Of a stretch of DNA of 64,000 nt, positions 38,139-50,801 are shown piece after piece. The position numbers and the translations under genes were made by a program. Numbering within the stretch: position 1 is the first letter of the stretch; the number at the start of each line of letters is the position of its first letter. The stretch is from positions 30,171,059 through 30,235,058 of the forward strand of contig CM022672.1 in assembly GCA_012295275.1 (NCBI GenBank). The letters run 5' to 3'. This DNA comes from Chrysomallon squamiferum. Taxonomy: Eukaryota > Mollusca > Gastropoda > Neomphalida > Peltospiridae. The notes beneath the pieces are model-generated. The model had not been told where the DNA came from. It did not search any database and saw only the letters and a list, made by a program, of their open reading frames with translations.

Positions 38139-40365
38139 TCATGTTTTATTTGACTTGAGTTTTTCACAGTACTTCATCAGTACCTTGCTGAGTTGTGAGT
38201 GAGTGGCACTTGTCCGAACTGCTGTGGCAGAGAAATGTGTGCGAGACGCAGAAAAACCATCAGCTTTAAGAAAGGCAACCACTCTCTGTACTCTGTATAA
38301 AGTAAAACAACATTGTTTTTGAAATATCCCACTTAAAATACAATACATATAAAGAAACATCCATGCATACATACATACATACATACATACATATTACAAT
38401 TACATATACACAAACACACACACACACATATATATATAAAAAGTGTACTATAGTGAAACAAGTTTGTATATAAAATGCACTAACATAAATAAATACACAT
38501 ATTATTCATTCATCTATATAAACAGACACATGCATCTACAGATTAAAATATATAAAACAAGGACTATAATAAAATCAAAGAATTAAACTCTTCCACCAAA
38601 TTAATGTTGATCTATTTTATGTAAGGCTAAATATGACATATCAGTAGTCAATAAATTCATTGTTGCCATAATCAATTTTCAATTAGCAGCAATGGATATT
38701 TTACATACTGTAGTCGTAGACAAGAAAGATCACAGCATGGCCTATGATGAACATGCTGGGATACTGGTTGGAATGGGCAAACATCCCAATAAAAGAAGCA
38801 AGGAGAATTGATCCTGTGACCAATAATGCCTAAAGTCATAGCCCTACCATTGACCCACTACACATGAACTAAGATGAAAATTATTTCTTGCCAAAAAAAT
38901 AATTGTTTTTATATCAAAATGTTTGTGACATAAATGTAATGTTGCTGTTGTTTTCACTCCTGTAGACAACAGAATACTTACTTTGGCATGATGATACCAG
39001 GGTAGTTCTTCTTCCTTTCTAAACTGAGGTAAAAGGCTGGACAGTGGTCAGCTACTCCAGTTTCACCTTCAGAGTCTACCTTGTCAACAAAGTCCATCTT
39101 CCCTTTCTTGTCTGACACTTGTACACTCTCGTCAGAATCCAGTTTTGGTTTCTTTCCATATTCTGTGTCACTGTCTGCTGATCTTTTCCTTGATTCCTTG
39201 TGATTAGTGTCAACCTCCATATCCTCAACACTACCAACATTTCTAACACTGTCACTACCCTGTCTGTCAGTGCTGTTTTTATTACTGTCACTGTTATTGT
39301 CTATCCTCTCAGTACAGTTCTTATTACTGTCACCTACTCCATCCCCACCTTCAACAGAATATTCAGAGTTTTCAGATAACATCTGCGACGATATAGTTAG
39401 ACCAAACTGTTTTTTACCACCAGTCACCTCTTCAAATTTACTAGTGTCAGTTGGTTTACAGTGTTGTTGTTTTTCTTCAGCAGTGTTGCTGGTTTGTCTA
39501 CTGTCATCTGATGCTGTTTTTATTTCTCCACTGGACGACATCAGATGATGCTCAGGTCCACCACATCCTGCCTCCTCTAACAGTGATGTGACCAACATGT
39601 GAAATTTTGTACTCAGTTTGAGCTTAGTACCCTCGGCTAACATCTCTGAGAGAAAGGTTCTGTTGAAAATACTTCCACACCTGTTAAAATTATGAACAGA
39701 TATTTGATTAACAGCATCTCCACTCATTTTAATAATGTTATTTATTAAAATGCAAGACAAACAGGGTCTCAAAGTACAACCACTATGTTTGACTGCAAAA
39801 AAAGTGCTCTCAAAAATTCCTTTGTTCATTACAAAGAGCTGTCTAATTTTGAAGATCTGCTTATAATAATAATTCTTATTATGAGTTAATTTTAATTTTA
39901 ATTAAATGTAAATAAGCTGGAATTATATACACAACTTTAATAAAACAAACGCCAACACAAATCCACATACAAACCTTATATATTATATGTCTGCATTTAA
40001 ATATTTATATAAGCAAGAATAAGTTGTTAGATGACTTCAAAAGAAGCATCTGCTGCAAAAACAACAGAAAATAATGGCCTCTTGTTGCCATAATCGCACT
40101 GCATATTTAAAAAGGAATCACTTTCACTTGTAACAAAAGGTTTAGTAAATTACCAATTATGAAAGATAAGATTTCAAGGTGTATTGTTTTTCAGTTTAAA
40201 ATTTAATTATCTGGATGTATAGCATACCACATTGGTCCCAGTTCTAGTGCAGTGCTGCCTGGTGTCTTTTTTTGACAGTCACAGGGTAACAGGGAATATG
40301 GATCTTCTGCAAAATAAATACAACATTTATAAAATAATCTTCTGTAAACAAATACAGCATTCATT

Positions 40366-40397
<32 letters not shown>

Positions 40398-42176
40398 AAT
40401 AAATGCAGCATTCATAATAATAATAATAATAATTGTAAATAAATATCACAGTTATAACAATGGTCTTCTGTAAACAAATACAGCATTGATAATAATAATT
40501 TTCTGAAAATAAATAAAGAATTATAACAATAATCTTCTGGAAATAAATATAGCATTTACCATCATAAAACACATCATGTTTGTCTACTTTCAAAGATGAT
40601 TGTTATAAAAAACATTTTTTAAATTTATGAAACATCTGTTGTTATTACCTCAGATTACCTCAGATTTACAGTTACGCTGAATGGTTACAATGTAAGTGAC
40701 AAAGACTGACTTTGGTCTATTTCTGATGACCAGTAACAGCATAGTTTATACGTAAAGGCATCAATTAAACAGGTTACTGTTTTGAAAGTCTTTTTATAAA
40801 AAAGAAAAAAGTACAATAACGCTATTTAAACAATTACATTTAAAAATTATGTTTTCATAGCCATCTTCATTTTGTGTACCAGTCAACATTAGAAAAATAT
40901 ATTTGAAGTAATGATTTTATACCAATTTGTTTTACACCAACACACAGACAGACACACACACACACACAAATACACCTATCTTTGTTGGTTTATTTAAAAT
41001 ATACAAGTAATCACTACTTAGATGTACAATGCATATTATCTTGCCTATTGTTGCTTTCCTGTGAGGTAGAAACACTTTATCTTCACACATCTGACAAAAC
41101 AGAAGACGACGCAGTTGACACACAGACACATCGGCAGCGCGAGGTCCACGGTGAACTTGTACAGAGATCAGGAGAAAATCTTCTACAGACGCGACAAACA
41201 GAACCTCAATTCCTTTGTTACAACAAGCAGCCACTCTGAAATTATTTATAAAATTATCAGTTTTCAGTTTATGTGCACACACACATGCACACACACTTAC
41301 AGACAGAGAAAAGAGAGAGAGAGAGAGAGTCATATCAATATTTACATTAAGATTTTGTGCCCACATTGGTCATATTAAACCTACACAATGATCTATTTAA
41401 TTATATATTTAATATTGTTTATCGCTTGATATCGAACATGAGAGAATTGAAATACAACATACTGTTAAAGATAATATTTTATCAGACAACAGAAAAGAAG
41501 GAAATTTTTTTTTCAAACGTTTTATTTGGAGTTATTAGGCATCAGACATATTGTCAGATGTGGATCTACCATGAAAGAAATGAACCTTAAGCTTCAGGGC
41601 CTCTAATTCAGGATGTGCCACAGAAGTAATTTCAGTCCATGTTGCTTAAAATTATTTTTCAAAATTTGAGATGTCATGGTTATATTTAAAAAAAAAAAAA
41701 AAACGATAAAACATTTATGGTGATCTGTCACAGAACAAGTCTGCTGGAGAAGATAATAGTGGTTACCCAGACATTGTAGCTGCTTGCAAAAAGCTCCCAA
41801 ACTGCATGGACCCCAAATATGTAGGTTCATCATTGCATATTGTTAAGAATCATTTTGATAACAGGAAAGGAAACCCACATCCACTGAATCATGGGATACT
41901 CTTTCCAATGTTTTATGAGCACCATCCTACAGGCAGGGCTGGGTACACACACACACAGATATATATATATATATATATGGAGACAGAATCACAGCCATAT
42001 TTAGACAGGCCAGTGAACACAACAATATTTGTTCTACAAGTTGGGCACCATTAGTTTGAACAAGAAATTATCCATTCAGAAGGATCTATAATATTTTCAA
42101 TGACCAACTGTACACTGATCAGAAACATTACCTACATCCCACCCATCAAATCAAACCCACTAAATAAATAAAATAA

Positions 42177-42260
<84 letters not shown>

Positions 42261-43755
42261 AAAAACTCAGTGTGTATTGTTAAAATTACCTAGCAATAGA
42301 TGCGATGTAGATTCTGGCTGCCAGTTCTTTAACAAATTCAGTTTTTGTTGACACTGCTGTGTGCTGTCTCTGCACAACTTCGGGACAGCGAGAGAAAGAA
42401 GAGATGTTTGAACAAACAAATGAGATGATTCCATTGTTCTTTACGTTGAACAAAGCAGAGTCCACAAAGTTTGTGACACTCTTGTGTGGGTCAATATATC
42501 TGGAAAACAGAGCAATTTGATAAATAATTAATAACTACATTTAACTAAATTATAACATTAATATCAAATATTCAAACACACACACAAACACATATACACA
42601 AACACATTTAGATATATTTTTAAACAAAATAGTGAAATAGGTGAATGTATTTATTAATTAAACAACACGTAAATATTGTTTTTAAAAGTTATTAATTGTA
42701 AAACTACATATTTTTTTTTAACATTAAGATGATTATAAGGGGGCAAAACTGATATCTACATATTTTTTAGCCATTCTTACAAAATCTGAAATATTTTTTA
42801 TTAACACCTTCCCATAGTTAGGAAAGCAATTCAAACAGCATTTTGTAAATTATTCATGTGGTAATAACTAAAGCAGGAATTTGTTCTTGCAAGCAAATGT
42901 AACTTCCCTGCAGCCTAACATACTGATCCCAGAGATTTAACTACCATGCCATACACACTACACTAATCATACTATACTGAACACACTATGCTGAACATAT
43001 TAAAAACACAATACTGAACACACGATAATGAACGCAAAAAAAATCAGTGGGTTCTTAGCTTTTTAATTTTTAGTGCCCTATTTCAAAACAGTTGTTAATA
43101 TTGGGGTTAAATGTTAAACTGTGGTAAAAGTTTGATGAAATTTATAGTGTAGTTATAAGAATTTTAATGTTATATAGTATTTTCAATCTCATAGTGTTGC
43201 TAGGGGGAACAACCATTATAAGGCTGATAATCACTGGTTCAGAAACATGCAGAAGACTCACAGAAAATGAAAAGCTTCCAAATGCATCAAGGCATTGGGA
43301 GTACAGTGTGCTACTCGGATCTCATTGTGAGGCTGTGACTCTAGTGGGAAGCCAGGTATTCTAGTGGAATCTGGAGATTTAATTACAGGTGTAAAATCAT
43401 TTCTTCGACAGTTCTCTGAAATCTTGTCCACTGAATCTTTGTCTGCAACCGTCACGTGAACTTTCTCTCCATGATGTTTCTTCCACTGCAGTCCAGCAAG
43501 ACCTGAAAACAGTAAAATAATAATAATAATAATAATACGAATACGAATACTAATAATGATTATAATAACAGTAGTAGTAGAAGCCGTAGTAGTAGTAGTA
43601 ATAATGATAATAATAATAACACTGGTAATAATAATATTATTACTAATAATAATAATAACAATAATAATAATATGGTAATAAAATTACTACTACTGATACT
43701 GCTACTAATAATAATTATAATTATATGAATAATAATGATTATACCACTACTACTA

Positions 43756-43799
<44 letters not shown>

Positions 43800-44492
43800 C
43801 ATATTATTATTATTATTATTATTGTTTTGTTATTGTTATTTTGATAAAGAAACTAATCACATCTCCATTGTTAAACCTTTTCTTCTCTTAAAGTTAAAAG
43901 AGAAAATGTTCAAAACATCAAATTACTATCGTAACTTACTAACTATGGGAAAGTCAGTCAGTGTATTTAACTATTATATTTTCCGATGATACTCTGTTAT
44001 TACCTGAAGCAGCAACTACATCGGCGGCATAGACAAGATCTTGATGTCGTCTACAAAATATTCCAAGCGCAGCAAGAACGATTTCTCTGTAACAACATTA
44101 GTGAAACGTTTTCATTTGTGGTAATTACAGAACTCAATGTGAATGTCAAAATTAAAAACAATTTTAATTTCTCAATTCAATTATTCATCTATTAAATACA
44201 TTGTTAGATCTATCATGAAAATCTTTCCTGGATAATTTTCTGTATCATCTACTTCACTAAATACTAAAATAAATAAATAAATAAATAAATAAATACAAAT
44301 TTTATGTAAATTATAAATAAATTTTACAATTCTGTGTACTCTTTTTTACCTAAATGTATTTAATTTAGCATTATAAAGTTTTTGTTTCTCTTGTGGGGTT
44401 TTTCCATAATCATTCCGAACAGTGACACCATTTTCAGATACCAAAACGCAATCATTATTTAAAGCCGCGTTCTTATTACTGGGCGCATCCAT
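38139..44492 (-). CDS. TRMT1L: TRM1-like tRNA methyltransferase family protein, 8 exons
   Basis: Exons in transcript order: 44492-44350 (ATG), 44086-44004, 43502-43262, 42499-42290, 41235-41045, 40306-40228, 39680-38982, 38292-38139 (TGA); 599 residues; all junctions in phase. The SAM-binding motif region reads DVVAASGLAGLQW (residues 70-82). The catalytic-loop region has IDPHKS (158-163), where Trm1 proteins carry DP followed by Phe/Tyr and Gly. A zinc-binding pair appears as CQMC and LPCDC around the exon 5-6 junction. The C-terminus (FSASRTHFSATAVRT) matches the conserved Trm1 tail. A Ser/Asp/Lys-rich low-complexity insert (encoded by about 39520-39060) separates core and tail, as in TRMT1L. 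TRMT1 makes m2,2G26 in tRNA; TRMT1L is its nucleolar paralogue. TRMT1L fits better than TRMT1 over the GIEVLF...LHRGP region. The donor of exon 5 is GC rather than GT. Confidence 0.9.
38711..38870 (-). mobile_element. tRNA-derived SINE copy (minus orientation)
   Basis: On the minus strand a Pol III promoter-like head is visible: A box GGTCAATGGTAGGGC (+ strand 38841-38855) and B box GGATCAATTCTCC (38802-38814), followed by a body containing GGGATGTTTGCCCATTCC and CAGTATCCCA. It sits in the last intron of TRMT1L. A related copy is at 62190-62310 and a body fragment at about 37968-38010, so it is a dispersed family. Confidence 0.65.
42178..42259. repeat. (CAA)n microsatellite
   Basis: About 80 bp of uninterrupted CAA trinucleotides, about 30 bp beyond the donor end of TRMT1L exon 4 on the intron side. 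Confidence 0.95.
43516..43826. repeat. Imperfect trinucleotide repeat block (AAT/AGT/ACT)
   Basis: Roughly 300 bp of mixed ATA, AAT, GTA and CTA triplets, ending in long pure AAT and ATT runs, in TRMT1L intron 2. Ile/Leu/Ser-rich open frames here are artefacts. Confidence 0.9.
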
Positions 44493-44946
44493 TTTCGATC
44501 TTCCTTGACTTTACACTTTTTCAAGAACAAGCACTAAACAACTATGAAAGAGAAACACAGAAGTTTTCAGTTCTCGTTATTTTGTCGATTACTACTCGTT
44601 CAGTAGGTGTTAGCCTATATCATTTTTGTTGTTGTTGTTTTAGTAAAATAATAAATTTAATTAGCGAAACAGTTATAGTATTTTAAGTCATGCCCACGAT
44701 TAAGAGTACAATTTTAAGAAACACTTTGAAAGGCTTTTATATTTTTTCATTATTATTTTTTTATCATTACATGAGAAGCATTAAATGGTTTTGCAAAAGA
44801 TGTAACAATATAATTTCTTAAATAAACTTTTTCTGAATTAAAAAGAAAGGATACTCGAAAAACAAACATGTGTAGAAAAATATTACATGTTGTGAAACAA
44901 ATATAAACATATTAAGAGGGTGAGATTTGCTAGAAGAATTGTAAAA
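44493..44946. promoter_or_regulatory. Head-to-head TRMT1L / BCCIP intergenic promoter region
   Basis: Only 454 bp separate the start codons of TRMT1L (-) and BCCIP (+). Such a short divergent gap usually holds a bidirectional promoter and both 5' UTRs. No TATA or initiator element can be named with confidence; the sequence is A/T-rich with scattered CG near the TRMT1L start. Confidence 0.6.
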
Positions 44947-45299
44947 ATGGCGTCCAAGAAGAAATGCACGGGAGGCGAAACGGAGATGAATGGTGACAGC
45001 AATAGTGATTACGAGCAGGATAATATGAATTCAGACGAAGATCACGAATTTGTTAATCAGGTGACAGCTACTTACATATTTTTTCCTTCCACAGATTGTT
45101 ACTTTTCAATTAATTAAAATGAATATTAAATCATAAATGGAGGTGAATGCCTTTAAATTACGATTTTACGTTACAGATTTACAGTTTACAGTTAGTAGTT
45201 ACAAATTATCAAATACTGAAATAGCTTTTATATATATATTTAATTTTTATAAAATAGTTTATATTTAAATTTTAAATTTTAGTTTCTTTTCTTTTCTTA

Positions 45300-45338
<39 letters not shown>

Positions 45339-48300
45339 ATTTTTATTACTTTTTAAACCGCAGGAAGTACAGGTTGATTTTGAAGCTAACATGCCATCAG
45401 ACTCCGACTTCCATGGAATTCGAGCTTTACTTAATCAGGTAAAGTTGACTTCACAGTATTAATTGTAATAAATAATTTTTACACAACAGGTTGTATCCTA
45501 GAGTAGAGAAAAAAACAACAAAAAAAAAAAAAAAAAAAAAAAAAAAATGCCCTCCTAGAAATTAAACAAATTATTTACATTTACGTATATAATAAATAAA
45601 TGAATTTAATCAACTTTTTATGTGTGTGTGTTAAATGTGCTACTTTCAAAAGCTGTTAAATAATTGTTAAGAATTTAATAAACATTTAATTTTTGAAGAT
45701 AAAATTTTTATTTTCAGCTGTTTCTGAAAGCCGATGTGGACATTTCAAAATTAACAGATCTCATTATTTCACAGAATTATGTTGGCAGTGTACTCAAGGT
45801 GAGAATAATTAAAATATAAAATACTTTTTTTGCCTTATTACAGGTTTATTAACATCTACAGTAAAATTTTATCTAAGCAGCTGTCAGCAGTTAGCATAAT
45901 TACATCAGGTTCATGCATTTGAAGCAGTATATACAACAACAAAAATCATTAACTAGTTATTTTTTAAATATTGTGTTCTTTTTAAATTAACACAAATTCA
46001 TGTCATGTAAATTATGAATTGTGGCAGTCTTCATCTTTTAAACCTATATTTTTAATTAAAACAGGAAAAATAAATCTGATTCAAAGTAACAGTATTTAAT
46101 AATCATTATTCAGCATGGATGCAGTCTAAACTTATATTTGAATTGTGTTAAACTTGTATAGCAATCTTCTACACCAGAAGATGACGATGATGATGATGAT
46201 GATGGTGACCAAGTGTTTGGTGTGTGTACTGTAGTGAACCTAACACACAGAAAGGTAAATTTTTATTTATTTTTTATTCACTCTTTTGTGTTTGTTAAAA
46301 CACAAATAATACTTTAACAGTCACGGCTAAATAAACATTTATAAAGTGCTAATTTTAAATTTGAGCCACCAATATTTTGTAATATAAAATAAATTTTTAT
46401 GAAATAATTTTGTATGCTTCAATATTAACTAATTTTAATAAATATATGTTACACTTAATAACTGACTGATCAGAAATCTTAAACAAACTAAAGAATAAAC
46501 AAAATTTTTGTTAATTCTGTTAGGATGGATTTTGCCGTGAAATTCTAAGGGCAAAAATTGGAATTGGTTAATAGTAAATGATATCCAGGAAAAAAATTCA
46601 TTCTCATTACAGCAGTCATTAAGATACAGAGGAAGTCAAAATCACATCTGCTGTAGCAGTCACCAAAAATTGTAAACAGTGATTTGTTAATGTATGGTTT
46701 GTTTGTTTGACAGGATGAAGACTGTGTTCAGCAGATAAGATTTATGCTGACAGACAAATGTCACCAATGTGCTAACAACCAGACAGACGACTTCCTGTCT
46801 GCTCTCAACAACCCGGACAGCCATATTGGATTTCTCTTGAGTGAGAGATTCATTAACATCCCTCCCCAGATTGCTCTGCCTCAGTTCGAGTCACTAAGGT
46901 AACTAATTTATTTTTAATTTTTTAATTTATTTGAATATTATTAATATTATTATTATTATTATTATTTATTTATTTTTAATATTATTATTATTTATCAATC
47001 AACATAATACTTCTAGTATTAGTTTAATTAATGTTGACTGACTTAAGCTATGATTTTCTCTTAAGTTATTCTCCAGTTTAATTATTTTGAAACTTTACAT
47101 TTCTTGTGGAAAAGGAGGTTAGACTTCAGATAAAATTTCAGTTTGTTTGTAAATATAAATTGTTTAAAAACCTTGTAAAACATCTGAAAAACCGTGTGAA
47201 AAATGATAATGATTTTTATATTTGAGGAATAACGCTAAGCTAAAAACATAGTAAATAACAAACTTTTAAAAAGTAAAAGATAATTTAAAACTTGAACTGT
47301 GTTTGTCTTTACAGGAAAGACATTGAGAAGGCCAAAAGACAAAATCTGAAATACAGTTTTTCTAATTTTGTTATGATCGCCAAAACATACCGTCTTTCGT
47401 CAAATGAAAGTGGAGATAACCAAGAACTGATGTTCAGTAATCCAGAAGAGGAGTTGATTTATGAAGTAAGCATTAAGTGTTAATTTCCAGTTCTAACCAG
47501 AACAACTTTTAGTGTAGTCAATTGTCTAGGTATTTGTTTTGAAGTAAAAGATGTCTTGATTCTGAATGAAAAAGAATATTCACAGGTTTTTTTTCTTATC
47601 TTGTATCTTCATAATCACATATTTAAACATTTTATGAGAATATGAAAATATTAATATTAAAAATTCAGTTTGGTCAAATATATTTATTTGTTTATTATTA
47701 ATAAATCTGTTTTACACTATATTGTTATTAATTATATATATATATATAAAAAAAACATTCAAAATGTTACTGAAATGTAATAGAGATTTATAAAATACTT
47801 GTACAGGGTAACAAACATTTATAAATGTTTGAAATCAGACCTGACCCAGATGTTTCTATTCTCCATTTTTCTTGACCAAAGTTTAATAGATATACATAAA
47901 ATACATAATTTAAAGTGAAGAACTCAACTGCATTCAAGAGATACAAATATCAGTGCTCTCTAGAAGCCAGTTTTCAGAAATCTGGACAAATGATCCGAAA
48001 CCTGTTCAGTGTGTTTACTGACTCTAGCTGCAAAACCAGCTGCACAAATAATTTTTACTTGTTTTACTGAGGAAAAACAAAATTGCATGAGCTAATATTT
48101 CAGTATATAAGGACTATGTTATGTATTTTGTACATCAACATTAACATACTCATGATACTTCCAGTAAGTTAAATATTTTAGTAGGTATACAAGATAAATG
48201 CTAATGAAGTAAAAATATTTAAGTTAATTTAGTAGCTTGATTATTTATTTAATTACTACTGTTTATTACACAAATATACATACACACACAATTTTAATTT

Positions 48301-48506
48301 TTTTTTTAAATTATTATTATTATTTTTTTCAGCTAAGTGATTTGACTTGGAGTTATTCTGTGGCTTCTGAACGGGATTCAGTGGTTGTGGGGGGATGGGA
48401 GGAGGAGGAGGAGGAAGCTGAACCTCTGAGAACTGTGATGATGTTCTCCGAGAACAAATTTGACACCATCATAGATAAACTGAGATCAGAACTTTCAATC
48501 ACATAA
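44947..48506 (+). CDS. BCCIP: BRCA2 and CDKN1A-interacting protein homologue, 7 exons
   Basis: Exons: 44947-45060, 45364-45438, 45718-45798, 46162-46254, 46714-46898, 47315-47465, 48333-48506 (TAA); 290 residues, close to the vertebrate protein; all junctions GT-AG and in phase. The N-terminus is acidic (SDYEQDN, NSDEDHEF). The conserved BCP1/BCCIP core follows: DFHGIRALLNQLF, DISKLTDLIISQ, an Asp tract, then VFGVCTVVNL, NPDSHIGFLLSERFINIPPQ, KYSFSNFVMIAKTYR and a C-terminal EEELIYELSDLTWSYSV. An acidic run encoded by GAG repeats precedes the final FDTIIDKL segment. BCCIP binds BRCA2 and p21 and is linked to DNA repair, cell-cycle control and 60S/eIF6 biogenesis; yeast Bcp1 is the relative. 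The ATG at 44947 was chosen because it opens the acidic N-terminus; no in-frame ATG precedes it. Confidence 0.92.
45302..45334. repeat. Poly-T tract upstream of BCCIP exon 2
   Basis: About 33 T residues form part of the polypyrimidine region before the acceptor at 45363. A comparable poly-A run of about 28 bp lies in the next intron at 45520-45547. Confidence 0.9.
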
Positions 48507-48511
48507 ATGAA

Positions 48512-48517
48512 AATAAA
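48512..48517 (+). terminator. BCCIP poly(A) signal
   Basis: AATAAA six bases past the BCCIP stop codon, followed within about 15-30 bp by TTGTTGTTGGTTG, a GT-rich downstream element. The resulting 3' UTR would be very short. Confidence 0.7.
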
Positions 48518-49416
48518 GATCTTCAAAGCAATTGTTGTTGGTTGTCAGTGAAGGCAGAATTTTGTTATCATTCATAAAATAAATAAAAAGAACTTTAAAA
48601 AATGAGATATGTATACACTGAATTATATAGTTAAATAAATATTTTACATTACTTATTATTTATAGCACTAAATTCATTTTCCATATTCCATTACTTGCCT
48701 TATTCCATATGTGCTTTTATGTAAGAAATCCTTTACTACAAATATTTACAAATGTTTACAAATTACAAAAATACATTCTGGTATATAAAACTTGATTACA
48801 CATTACAAAATTACTTGATTTAACAACAAACTGAATACCCAAAAGGAAAACTTCCCACATCCAACGTTTTGCTTCAAATGAAACCATCAGTTTTACATGA
48901 TCAAAGTTTGTAATAAAATAAATATCTATAACTGTGTTACTGATAAATGCATACTTTAAATCACACGGCTACCCAAATCTAATGTTCGTAGGTATTTGTG
49001 GTCGCGTCTTAATGGCATTCTACTGATTAATATTAGTAATATACATGTAGTGTTTCATTGCCGTAACTAGACTTTGAAAAGAGGCAAAAAGATGTTTTTA
49101 ATGTCCGTTATGCAGTTCATCGCAACGATGTCGGTAGACTTCAAACGGTAACCAACCATAGACATAAACGAATTCATAGATTGGAAATCGTTTCTATCGG
49201 TATAGAGATAGAAATTTATATTTATAACAAAAACAAAACAAAAAATCGTCAATTTCGGTATGAGGCATGTGCCTCTATGTAGTTACGGTCATGCATTTTG
49301 TCCAAAATAATGGCGGCTATCAGTCAAAGCTACTGACTCAAAATGTTCATTAACTGTTTTCAGACACTTCAGATATCAGACTAACTAAAAATCCACATTT
49401 AATTTGTGTGAATCCA

Positions 49417-50179
49417 GGACAATTCCCCACTCTTAATTTTTTATAAGTGTCTTTTACATGTTTATCAGGGTATTATGTCTTTGATGCCACTTGAGAGGAT
49501 GATTGTGTAACTGAACTTGATTGCACTTGGGAGGATGATCCTTGATTATACCTGGTTGATCTTTGTGCACAAAGAAGTCACAACAAGGTGGCTTATAACT
49601 ATTTTCCAAATAAAAACGAAGCCATGACAAGATGGCTTCCAATTGCACACAAGATGAGGTCTTTGTAAGGGGACCAGTATACCTGGTTCATCACTTATTA
49701 CCAGATAGATATTTTTCAATACATGCTACACATATATTCAACCATGAAGATCATCAAAAACCAACGTGGTGGTTTGAAGCTAGTACATGAAGGCTATATG
49801 TACAGTAAGAAGTACGTCTGGAGAGTCAATGGCAGCTTACTGAAAGATGAGGCCGAGGTTGCCACTCCTCTGCTACGTGACCTGCGTGGTGAGCCACACC
49901 CACAAACCTCAGTCAAAGCTGCACAAACTGTGCACTGACAGGCGTGACAACAGCAACATTGTCCCAGATACTTTTTAAGGGTATTGGCCTTTGTGTAAGA
50001 TTTAAGTAAATCAAGCAGTTTTATATGTCAGTACTAATGAAAATTATTCTTGATTAAAATTTAATAAAAAATACTAATTCTGTTCAGTACTAATGTGTGA
50101 AGTGGGGAATTGTCTGAGTGGGGAATTGACTGAGTGGGGAATTGTCTGAGTGGGGAATTGTCTGTGTGGGGAATTGTCC
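49417..50179 (+). mobile_element. Candidate DNA transposon remnant with inverted ends and a frameshifted FLYWCH-like domain
   Basis: The left end GGACAATTCCCCACTC (49417-49432) is the inverse of GTGGGGAATTGTCC at the right end (about 50166-50179). The right end is preceded by four more copies of a 16-bp unit GAGTGGGGAATTGTCT from about 50100. Inside, 49735-49938 encodes IKNQRGGLKLVHEGYMYSKK, the opening style of a FLYWCH zinc finger; a +1 frame then carries CVVSHTHKP, like the His-x-His end of that domain. So a FLYWCH-type sequence, often transposase-associated, appears to be broken by a frameshift. No target-site duplication was recognised. Confidence 0.45.
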
Positions 50180-50337
50180 GTTTAGCGATGTGTGTACCAT
50201 TGTGATTCTCAAACTGTAATTACGGCGTCGTACTCTAGAATTATAAAAACAAATACTTTCATATTATTTGTCCTTTATTAGAATTTCAACACGTAAATGA
50301 AAAAGTTATTTTACATCTAAAATAATAAAAGTTACAT

Positions 50338-50379
<42 letters not shown>

Positions 50380-50724
50380 TATGGCGAAGAGTAAGTATTT
50401 TGATCTTTCAGTAGGATGCTATGTACAATAGAATAAAAGTTAAATTTTTACTGTCTGTATTATTTCTAATCTTAACATTTTTAATAGAACTCACCGCAAA
50501 AACAAAAGCATATATACTACATATAGTTAACTGTTTACAGAAAATACAAAAAACAAAACAAAAAAGAACTAATTTTAAAAATCGTTTGCTTCCAGTTAAT
50601 ATGTTGAATAAATAATATGAAGTGAAAAAAAATGTATATTTTATTCCATTTTTAAAAGGTTCTAGTAAATTAAAGAAAAACTAGTGACGGTTTTGAAATT
50701 TTGTAATTCATTTAATTTTACAAC

Positions 50725-50727
<3 letters not shown>

Positions 50728-50798
<71 letters not shown>
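50728..50798. repeat. (GA)n microsatellite
   Basis: About 70 bp of uninterrupted GA dinucleotides in the BCCIP-DDX56 gap. Confidence 0.95.

Positions 50799-50801
<3 letters not shown>

Noticed and set aside
40932-41366. 144-codon minus-strand open frame
   Set aside because: Only 41235-41045 is TRMT1L exon 5; the ends are intron and (CA)n-derived sequence.
41700-41960. Possible transposon fragment in TRMT1L intron 4
   Set aside because: Base composition differs from its surroundings, but no inverted ends, domain or second copy was seen.
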